64,000 nucleotides of DNA from JABWAN01 sp041918175 (lineage in GTDB: Bacteria; Zhuqueibacterota; Zhuqueibacteria; Zhuqueibacterales; Zhuqueibacteraceae). Positions within the stretch are counted from its first letter, which is position 1. The number at the start of each line of letters is the position of its first letter. Location of the stretch: assembly GCA_041918175.1 (NCBI GenBank), contig JAYRWE010000094.1, forward strand, positions 248,001 to 312,000, read 5' to 3'. Under the pieces are notes generated by a model. That model was not told the origin of the DNA. It saw nothing but the letters and a program-made list of their open reading frames with translations, and did not search any database. A program made the position numbers and the translations under genes. This document shows, one piece after another, positions 17,080-26,700 of the stretch.

Positions 17080-18606
17080 TTACTCCAATGCCATAGATTC
17101 AAACGCCGTTTCTAGTTTGCGCGCGGTTTTGGATTTAACCACTGCTTTTACCACGTTGACGCCCGCAACTTCGCTATAGCGGAAATCCACGCTGGCCACG
17201 CCTTCTTCATCGGTATTCACTTCCACGCGGGATTTATCGCGTTGCAGTCGGCCGTTATTATAGGCCACTTCAAACAAGACGGCCTGCCCGGAAACCGGAT
17301 TGCCTGCCGCATCTTCTAAGCGCAGGCTCAAAGGCTCAGGCGCAGAAGCACCGGCCTTACCATTGAGCAGATGTCCGGACACGATGGTCAATTTATCCGG
17401 CGAGCCGGCGCGACATTCCAACAGAAACTCTTGTTGTAAACGCGCCTTGCCGTTGATGCGTGCGACAATCTTATGATTGCCGATGAGCTTGCCCATACGT
17501 GCATGCACTTTAGCAATTCCGACATTGTTGGTTGCGGTTTGCTTCATCGACTCGCCATTGTCGAAAGTGATCATTGAGCCGTTGGCTTCGAACACGACCG
17601 GGAAGTTTGAAATAGGATGGCCGTTTTCATCTTCGAGCGCCACTTCGAGCGCCTTGGGCAATGTCGAACCGGCTTCGGCCACTTGACGATTGCCTGCGAG
17701 TATGCGCAGATTGCTCGGCACCTGCTGGCCGGAAGGCATTTTCATCTCGACACTCGGAGCAGCGACAGGCGTAGGCATGGGAACATGAATAATCTGAGGC
17801 GCGGCGGTGATGGTCGCCGCAGCAGAGGCTTGCCCAGTGCCAAACAGATAGCGGAATTGATCCGCCAAGCCGCCCACTTCACCGAGATGATTGAGATAAA
17901 CCGCTTGCGCGTAAGAGATGCCAAAGTTCAAAAGAATACTCACAATCAAACCGCCGATCGTGGTAACGAGTGCGACACCCATACCAACGATAACCTGAGT
18001 GGCATCCAAGCGTCCAGGCATGAAGGTTTCGTACATACCCAACACCGTTCCGAGCAAGCCTAACGCACCGGCAGTATCAGAAAGTAACACTGCGAAATTG
18101 CGCCCCAGTTCGTATCCTTCCTTTTGGGTATCCAATTCGCCCTTTATTTCCACCTGCAACGCTTCGGCACTCGAGTCGCGACGCCACAGTTCGCAAAGCT
18201 TATTCATCAACTTGCCGAGGGTGGATTTGGTGTCCTTAGAAATTTCCCCATAAATCTCGTCAATGCGAACGCGCGCGCCGTGCTCTTCCATGGGTTCGGT
18301 CAATTTCATGGCGACAAATTGTTTAGTTGCTTTGGCGCGGCGTTTATCAAAAAATACCTTAATCCACAAATATACTAAAATGCCCACTCCGAGCATAAAA
18401 TCAAGATAGATGGGATACATGACCCAGCCACCCTGCTTCGTCCAAGTCGCGAAATCCGTTGCCATACCGCCGCCCGACTGTGCGGGCGTGGTTTGCGGTG
18501 CAGGGCTCGAAGTGGTTTGCAACGCGAACGCCGGCCCAATTATGATGAAGAGAACAAGCAAGAGAACGAACCATCGGGCTAGGCTCGTGATGCGGACTTG
18601 TAACAT
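17080..18606 (-). CDS. MotA/TolQ/ExbB proton channel fused to two Ig-like domains
   Basis: Proton-channel protein of 508 residues. Residues 1-30 look like a signal peptide or first helix; transmembrane helices follow at ~66-86, ~171-195 and ~203-228, with a cytoplasmic loop between the first two and the ExbB hallmark 'GALGLLGTVLGMYETF'. Residues ~285-500, beyond the normal family length, carry two tandem bacterial Ig-like (Big_1/invasin-like) domains ('LEVALEDENGHPISNFPVVFEA' split over strands, then 'LSLRLEDAAGNPVSGQAVLFEV'). The start at 18606 has AAGGAG upstream. It forms the stator with the two ExbD proteins. Normal ExbB topology would place the Ig-like part in the cytoplasm, which is odd for a surface-type domain. 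Confidence 0.88.
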   Translation of the reverse strand: MLQVRITSLARWFVLLLVLFIIIGPAFALQTTSSPAPQTTPAQSGGGMATDFATWTKQGGWVMYPIYLDFMLGVGILVYLWIKVFFDKRRAKATKQFVAMKLTEPMEEHGARVRIDEIYGEISKDTKSTLGKLMNKLCELWRRDSSAEALQVEIKGELDTQKEGYELGRNFAVLLSDTAGALGLLGTVLGMYETFMPGRLDATQVIVGMGVALVTTIGGLIVSILLNFGISYAQAVYLNHLGEVGGLADQFRYLFGTGQASAAATITAAPQIIHVPMPTPVAAPSVEMKMPSGQQVPSNLRILAGNRQVAEAGSTLPKALEVALEDENGHPISNFPVVFEANGSMITFDNGESMKQTATNNVGIAKVHARMGKLIGNHKIVARINGKARLQQEFLLECRAGSPDKLTIVSGHLLNGKAGASAPEPLSLRLEDAAGNPVSGQAVLFEVAYNNGRLQRDKSRVEVNTDEEGVASVDFRYSEVAGVNVVKAVVKSKTARKLETAFESMALE

Positions 18607-18670
18607 ACACCTTCTCCTTAAAATTTTCCTATGACGATTTAGGCAAACAGCCTGAGCGAGCACAAAAAGC

Positions 18671-20656
18671 TTAACGCATTTTGATCATGGCCTTAATTTC
18701 CGTGTTGGGCTGGGGTTTGGGCATTTCCTTGCTCAAGGTAATCGAGCTTGTGATGAGTTTGCGTTCAACACGAAATCTGTTCTCGGGCGAGCGATAGCGC
18801 TTTCCATCCGCGGAAAGCCACTCGATGTAATAATAGTACGTGCCTGTGGTCAGATAGCTTTTATCAGCCATCTTCCAATCCCACTCTAATCTTCGTTTGA
18901 TTTGATTGTGATCATCGCTTTGGCCGACAATCGTCTCGTCCCGAAAAACGATTTGGCCCTTTTCATTTTTCACGATAAACTCGCCGCTCACCGGTCCCCA
19001 ACGTTTGGTTTCCAAAAGATTGAGACGAAAGCGGAATGTGTCAACCGGTGCGCTGACCATCATACCCCGCCCTGGAGCGAGGGTTTTATCATAAGCACGC
19101 AAAACCAAAAAAGAATCAACCGGCGAAACGTGCATAGAACCGAGTGTGGCCGGAGCCTTGGTGAGGCGCTCCGAAGTTGCCGAATCAGCAACGGTCACTT
19201 TGATGTCATCGCTCAAAGGAGTATACAAACTCAAGAAGCGCAACAACAGATGAGCGCGTTTCGCATCGCGCGGCGTCACAAAATTGCCTTGCACTTTCCG
19301 CGATACTTTGATGCGCTCGGCCAGAGCACGAAATGCCGTCATATACTCCGGTTTGTGATTGCGTTTCATTTCATCCCAAATACTGGCGCTATCGCGAGGA
19401 ATATAATACTTCCCGGTCGTGCGCTCGACTTCTTCGATTCGCTGCAAGAGAGTCTTCGCACCAATCTTCGGACGGTTTTGCAATTCTTCTTCGGTAAGAA
19501 AAATCCTGTCCGGCGAAAGCGGGATAATGCTGTCTTGATCCGCGGCAAAAAAAATCGCTTGCGGCAAATCTTTTAGTTGCCCCATTAAGTTGGGATCAAT
19601 CGTTCGCCGAACAATTTTTTTGGTGATGAAAAGCGTATCGAAGGCGGATTCCACCGTAAAGGCGTGAGCGAGGCTGATAGAGGGACGACGCGGCACTTCG
19701 GCTTCGGTCCATTCCATAGCATAGAGCGATGTGTTTTTGTCAAAATTAAACTCAATACCCAATTCCGGCGAGCCGCTAGTGCCGAGATTCAATTCATTGA
19801 GGGGATAATTATAGCGGAAGTTAAGCGCGACCCCCTCCATCACGTTGAGCTTGGAATCAAACATTGCCATTTCGCGGCCAACGGAAACACGCATATAACC
19901 GAGTCGCTCGCGAAAACTCTCTACCGCAAAACGCGGCAAAAAATCGCGCTCGTTATATGCGACGCTGAACAGTGCGCGAAAATTGCCGTAGCCCACGGCC
20001 ATGCCCGCATTCAGTGCGCGCGGCAGCGTAACCTTTCCGTCTTGCGCCACAGACAAGTTTGAATGGGTGAGATGATTGACGCTAAAGCCCAATGCGAGGA
20101 AACGACTAGGCACAATATGCAATCCTAAACCAATTTCAGGCGTAAGCTTGGAAAGGCCGTCTTTGATAACGGGATCGTTTCGATCTTTGTCCGATGCGAA
20201 TCGAAGTGCGGTGAGATCAAAGCCACGGTGGTTAAATCCCAGATTGACTCCGAGCGCAATCTTATCGCTGAATTGTTTTGCGAATAACCCGCTCATCGTC
20301 AGCAAGGCGTACTCAGGTAGATACAAAACCTGACCTTGTACACCGTATGCAAAACCGCCAATGCCAAACAAATTGCGCCGCGATAAAGAGAGGTTAAAAT
20401 AGCTGTGCGTCAAATCCATACCATCGGCAACGGCGCCGACATAGAGCGCGCGCGTTCCCAGCGAAAACTGCCGGTCTTGTTGCGCGGCAACCGCAGGGTT
20501 GAACAAACTCGTGCGACCATCCCCGCGATCAGCGGGGTTGACAAAAATCAAATCTTGCGCTAGTATATGATTTGGCAAAAGCAGCCCAAGGAGCACACTG
20601 GCGACTTCAATCCATAAACGGCGCGAGATCTTTTTAATCATAGTCGGAACCATCAT
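18671..20656 (-). CDS. PorP/SprF-like type IX secretion outer-membrane protein with C-terminal extension
   Basis: Exported protein of 661 residues. After the signal peptide the first ~300 residues match the PorP/SprF barrel style: 'NPADRGDGRTSLFNPAVAA' at the start, repeated glycine/aromatic strands and 'YNYPLNELNLGTSGSPELGIEF' near its end. The remaining ~340 residues are a periplasmic or surface part: a helical 'LLQRIEEVERTTGKYY' region, then a beta-rich C-terminal domain with 'GTYYYYIEWLSADGKRY', an FlgD-like fold. In gliding Bacteroidetes SprF helps deliver the adhesin SprB encoded just upstream, and the same order is seen here. The ATG at 20656 is preferred because AAAGGA lies six bases before it; a TTG at 20662 is possible. 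Confidence 0.75.
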   Translation of the reverse strand: MMVPTMIKKISRRLWIEVASVLLGLLLPNHILAQDLIFVNPADRGDGRTSLFNPAVAAQQDRQFSLGTRALYVGAVADGMDLTHSYFNLSLSRRNLFGIGGFAYGVQGQVLYLPEYALLTMSGLFAKQFSDKIALGVNLGFNHRGFDLTALRFASDKDRNDPVIKDGLSKLTPEIGLGLHIVPSRFLALGFSVNHLTHSNLSVAQDGKVTLPRALNAGMAVGYGNFRALFSVAYNERDFLPRFAVESFRERLGYMRVSVGREMAMFDSKLNVMEGVALNFRYNYPLNELNLGTSGSPELGIEFNFDKNTSLYAMEWTEAEVPRRPSISLAHAFTVESAFDTLFITKKIVRRTIDPNLMGQLKDLPQAIFFAADQDSIIPLSPDRIFLTEEELQNRPKIGAKTLLQRIEEVERTTGKYYIPRDSASIWDEMKRNHKPEYMTAFRALAERIKVSRKVQGNFVTPRDAKRAHLLLRFLSLYTPLSDDIKVTVADSATSERLTKAPATLGSMHVSPVDSFLVLRAYDKTLAPGRGMMVSAPVDTFRFRLNLLETKRWGPVSGEFIVKNEKGQIVFRDETIVGQSDDHNQIKRRLEWDWKMADKSYLTTGTYYYYIEWLSADGKRYRSPENRFRVERKLITSSITLSKEMPKPQPNTEIKAMIKMR

Positions 20657-20796
20657 CACCAATCCTTTGGCGAAAATATGATAAAGCAGAAAAATCTTCG
20701 CAAGCTGAAAATGGCCGGCGGTAAGCTACATTGCAAGAAGACAATCCAGTAGCGCCGCCTAATTTAGCACGCCGCCACTGGAAGAAAAAGTTTTGA

Positions 20797-23700
20797 CTAC
20801 CGGATGATCACAAAACGACCGCTGGCGATGCGCTTTCCCTGATCTTCCAAAATCCAGATATAAACGCTCGGCAGAACCAAGCCGCCGTTTTCATCTTTGC
20901 CATCCCACGCGAACTGATTAAGCCTCGTCGGTCGGCGCAACACGCGCACGGGCAAGCCGCGGAGATCAAAGACGTGAAACGCGGCTTGAGGATACAGGCT
21001 TTCTGAATATTCGACGATTGCTTCTTCGTTATAGTCATCGCCATTGGGCGTGATCACGTTGGAAACAACTTCGACCTTTGTTGAGTCGACAGCGCCTTCA
21101 CCTTTTAAATAAACATAGGCAGTCGTTTTTTCAGTAGAATTCGGAACGCTGATCAACAGTTCCAGAATCTCTTCCTGAACTCCGCTCACTTGCGGCGCGA
21201 AAGTCACATACATGCTCTCAAAGTTTACGCCGGTGTTCGGGTTGGGGAATATCAAAAACTCCGTCTTGCTCAACTTGAAATCATTTTTCGCGCTTGGGCG
21301 AGAAACCAAAATTTGTAAACGCGTATCGCGGCTGCAATTGATGAGCTTTACTTCTCTCGGATCGGCGCTTTGCCTTACCTTGACCTTTCCAAAATCCAAG
21401 ATTCCAGGATCAGCTTTAAAACAAATATTGCCATCTTTCACAACGCCGTTCAATTTCGCAACAGCAATTGGTTTTGTCGGATCGTTGGTGGACACGCTCA
21501 GTTCATCTTCAAAGGGCATAAAATTATCGCCTTTGAAGGTGACCCACACAATGGCACTCTCATCTTTCAAGAGCGTTTTCTTTTCGGGCTCTTGTCTGAT
21601 AAAAAAATATTTGGACTTCAGCAACCCTGGCTTTCCAAACTCCAACGCTTTGCAACCCCCGTTTTTAATCAACACAGCTTGCATCGGCGTTTCTTGATCA
21701 ACCTTGCCCACAAAACTAAGGAGTGGGGTGATTTCAATCTTCGCTCCATCCACAGATACCTCTCCTTTGAGTGGAATTGGAAACGGATTCGAAGCTGGAT
21801 GCAAGTTTGTGATCACAAGCAAGGATTCATTATAAGTGCCCGGAACCGAGTCTGTGAACTCCACGACGAATGGCAAGGCTTCATTCGGCCTTAGCAGTGT
21901 TGTGTCACTCACAGAAAAGGTCGGCGATACAATTTTAAACCTTCTCGCATCGCGCTCGCCGGTCAAGCGCAGCGGGCCATGAATATACAGATTGCCCAAT
22001 CCGTTGTTGACGATTTTCCCTTCGATCCGCCCCGAATCTCCCGCACAAATTTCAGCCACAGGAAGCGGATTCGGCTCAGAATCAAGATTTCCAACAACAC
22101 CTCGACCGCGCAAATTGACGATGACTGTATTGCCGTTGGTTTGAAACGTCAGCGTACCGGTATATTCTTGCTCGGCCTTTGGTGCAAATTCAACCGTTGT
22201 ACTATCCAAGGCACCAGGCTCCATCGGTATGCGGTCATCGTCCGTGCGTGCGCAATATTCGCAACCGAAAATTTCTATTGGTTCAGTTGTGCATCCGATA
22301 ATAACCAACGTCGCGCTGCCAACGCTTTTGAGATAGAGCTTGCTACTCTTCTTTTCATTAACCGTCACATCGCCGAAATCAAGAACGCTCGGATCTGCTT
22401 TAAGTTTAGCTTCGCCAATGCCGTTGCCAATGAGTTTCACTTCCCAAACTGGCGTATGCGGATCATTGCTTTTAATGACAAGCGTTGCTTCACGCAAGCC
22501 GGGCCCTTTGGGCGTAAACGTAATGCTCTTTTGCAAAGAGATGCCGGCATTGAGGTCTACCGTGTCGCTATCAACGAGCTCAAAATCATCGGCATTCAGG
22601 CCGGTGATTGTAATCTTCGTATGCATTACACAGTCGCCGACATTCGTAATCGTCAACGAATTGGTTTTAGGGCTACCAACTTTCGTGTCTGGGAAAACAA
22701 GCTCTGCTGGCGCGTCAATATCAGCAGCGCCGCCCGTGCCATGCAGTGGCACGGTCACAATAGGATGGTCAGGGTCATTGCTCGCAATCGTCATAGTGCC
22801 TTGCGATTCTACTCCGGCAACGGGCATGTAGCTTACCCAAACCGTATCAGTTGCGTTCGACGCAACAGCAAACTGCCGTGCGTGCGTGGTCGAAAAAGCA
22901 GTGTCCGAAAAGCTCAGAGAACTCACCACCAACGTTGCGGGGCAGTAATTACTGATGACGGTGTATAGCAAAGTATCGGAGCATACTTTGCCAAAGTCTA
23001 AAGACGGAGGCGTCACCGTAATGCATGGCTGCGGGCCGTTCACACCGTTACCATTCAAAATCACGACGACCGACTTTTCATTCGGATCATTGCTCACGAT
23101 CGTCAATGTGCCGCTGTATGAAATGGCTTCTTTAGGAGTGAAGCAAATCGAGAGCACGCTGTCTTTGCCGCATTTCAGCGTGAATCCCATTGTCTTCGTG
23201 CCGAAGACGGGATTTGAGAAACGCATTTCGGCAATAACCAAATCCAATTCACCGCGATTGGCTATCGTGAGCGGCAGACATTTGGTTGAATCTTTAGGAA
23301 CATTGTCGAAATTCAGCACGAGCGGATCGACAAAAATATCCGGTTGCGCCACGCCTTCACCGCGCAGCGTGACTTCAAACGGATTATTGCTGGAATCGCT
23401 GCTCGTGATCCGTAGCGTGCCAGTGAAAATGCCAAGACTTTCCGGCCTGAAGCGCAACGTCACGAGCAAACTGTCGTCAGGTTCGATCGTTTGCGGCACG
23501 GTTGGAGCGAGCACGGCAAAAGGAGCATTGGCGGACAGTTCGGTGATCTCCAAATCGCAGGTACCGATATTTTTAATCCAATAGGTCTGCGTCGTGTCGT
23601 TCGTGATGCCGGCGCAGGTTTGCACTTCCACGTTTGCGAAGCGCACTTCTTTTGCCCCGGCGATCTGAGGCGCACCGCCTTTGCCGGCCAAAGTCACGAG

Positions 23701-26700
23701 AATATCCGGACGCTTCAAATCATCGCTGATGACGTGCATCTCGCCACTAGCCGGCAAACTCTGGGTGGGCGTGTAGATGACCCAAATCGTCTTTTGACCA
23801 CCGACTGGAATCGTAAAACTCAACGGGGGACGGATGAAAAAAGCCGAGTTGGTGATGAGCAGATTTTTGATGAACAGCGGTGCTTTGCCGATATTGGAAA
23901 TCACAACGGGCAAGGAGTCGAGCGCGCACTTCACGCCGAAATCCAGCTTCTCGGGATCGACGACGATCTTCGGCCCAATGCCTTCGCCGATGAGCACAAC
24001 CGTTTTCGTGCCGCCATTGCTCGTGAAAGTCAACTCCTCAACAAAAACTCCCACGGCATTAGGCGTGAACCTCACCTCAACTTTCTGCGTGTCTTTACAA
24101 GTGAGGGCGAACAACGCCATATCCGGAGAGAATACCGTGCCCGTGACGGAAACATTGGTTACGCGCAAAGTATCCCCGCCGATGTTCATCACCCTTACGA
24201 TCGCAGCGGCGCTGGTATTGACAGGCACTTCACCGAATCGCACCGTATCCGGTGTCGCAGAAATTTTCGGAGTGGCTGAAGCCGTGCCTTTTAAAGCAAC
24301 GGCATGCTCCCGCTCATTGAGCGCATTGCTGAAGATATGCAACGAGTCGGTATAAAGGCCTTTGGCTTGCGGTTTGAAATACAGCTTAATCTTCACGACC
24401 TCATTGCTATTCTTGGGAATCGTCAAGGGAAAAGTCAGCGGCATAACAGAAAAATTGCCGCCAGCTTTGACCGAGTCGATCACCAGATCGCACGTGCCGA
24501 GGTTGCGAATTTCATAAACCGCTTCGGAGGAATCTTGCAAACCCGTATCGCATTCGCGAATATTGACTACCGAAAATTCCACCGGCGAGGGGGCGCCGGC
24601 AATCTTAGGCGCACCGCCTTCGCCTTCGAGAATCACAATTGAATCCCTTTCCGCGGCATTGCTGCGCACCAACAATTTGCCGATTGCAGGTTGTCCTTCA
24701 ATGGGAGCATAGCCCACACGAACCGTTGTGCTGCTGCTCGTATCGAGGTCAAAGCGCCGAGGATGATTCGTAAAGAATGCGGGATTATCGAAAATCAAAT
24801 CCCACACTTTAAGCGTGTCCGTTCCCACGTTTGAAACGACGACATCTTGATAAGAAGTATCGCAAACCACACCGAAGTTCAAAGTATCCGGTGTGACCAC
24901 GATAATCGGAGCGGGCTTGGGAATAGGTTTGCCATTCCCAATCAGCAAGATCCGTTTGGGATTGTTCACACCGTGCTGCGGGTCGTTGCTGAAGATTTCC
25001 AACGAGGCAATGTGTTCGCCTGTATCTTTTGGGCTGAAGGCCAATGGTACAAAAAACATTTTACCTTCTTCCAAAATAACTGGAAAAATCAATTTCGGCC
25101 CGACCACGCTGAACGCAAATGCGTCCCGTCCCGTAATTCTCACCGAATCGATACGCACTTGGCATTGCGCCGACCAAACTTTCGCGCTATCCTGCTTCGA
25201 ATTGCCGACCATCACATTGCCGAAATTAACCGTATCCACCGCAGCTATGACCGGCGGTTTGATCTTAATCGGAATTCTCAACGTATCCGGATCAGGAACG
25301 CCATTGGAGCGCACGCGGACGAGAATCTCGAAATCGACTGAGGTGCTAACAAATCTATGCGGCGGCAAACACAGCGAGTCACCCGGTTGAATAAATTGGG
25401 GGAAACTGAAGACTGCATTTTCTCTTTGTTGCCAATCCGCTTGTTTTGTCGCACCCGGCGGAAAAATGAAGATATATTCCAGCGAATCGACACGTAAAAC
25501 GCAATTACTGGGGTTCTTAATACACACTTCAAGTTTGGCAGATTGTCCACGACACAATTCCAGCAAAGTATGTTTCGCGATCAGGCGTATTTCGGGGCCG
25601 TTGACTTCGCCTCGCAACGTGACATAAAAGGGATTTTCGTCGGGATCATTGCTGACAATGATCATCGCACCTAATTCAGCCCGCACCGCTTTAGGCGAAA
25701 AAGTGACTGCGACTTTTTTGCTATCGCCAGGGGCAAGAGCGAAACCCGCGCTATCGAACGTAAAAAATGGGTTGTCGGACTTTAGCGACGCAACTTTAAG
25801 CATCGTGTTCCCGAGATTAAAGATTGTAACCGTATCTGTCGCCGAACTGTCGTTGCATGCAACCAACTCCAACGGATTCGGGCTGGCATGAATATCCGGC
25901 GCAATCGTGCCGCGACCATCGAGCTTAACAATGACAGGGGTGTTCGTGCTGTCGTTGCTTACAATCGAGAGTGTGTCAGAATACTCGATCGCTTCGGTCG
26001 GCTTGAAAGTAACTGGAACAATGACGCTACCGCGCGGCGGAATATTGAGCGGCGTTTGAAGAGTGGTGGAATAAACCGTATTAGAAAAATTAAGCGCCGA
26101 AACGACCAACAAGGCCGTGCCGGCATTTGAAATTGTTATGGTCTTCATTGCACTATCTCCAACTTCGATTTCTTCAAAGTCGAGACTTAAAGGGTTCACG
26201 ATAATTTTGGGCTTTGTAAAAACTTCACCCTGCAAAGCCACGCTAAAAGGATTTTGGGTACTATCATTACTGTAAATGAACATCGTCCCCGAGTGCGAGC
26301 CGGAATCTTTCGGCGTGAAACGCAAACGCACGACGAGGCTGCCTTGCGGCGGAATCAATACGTTTCGCGTACGCGGCGGAATTTCAAAAAACGTCGTACT
26401 GTCTGAAAATTTCAAACTGTCGATGGTGAGTACACAATCACTGGGGTTGAAAATCGTATAGGTCGTATCGCTGCTATCTCGCACTTCGACTCGTGGAAAT
26501 GCGACTACGCTTGCACCAGCGATCTTTGGCCCAACCGCATTAGCGAGCACGACAATTGGCGAACCGCTCAGATGCTGCCCGTTTCGCAACGAAGAAATTT
26601 CCAGTTGCTGCTCACCCAGCTTTGACCCCAATCGCCAAGCAATTTTTGCAATACCATCTGGCGAAGTATTGACCGTTGTGTCTTGCGGCTGGCCACCGCC

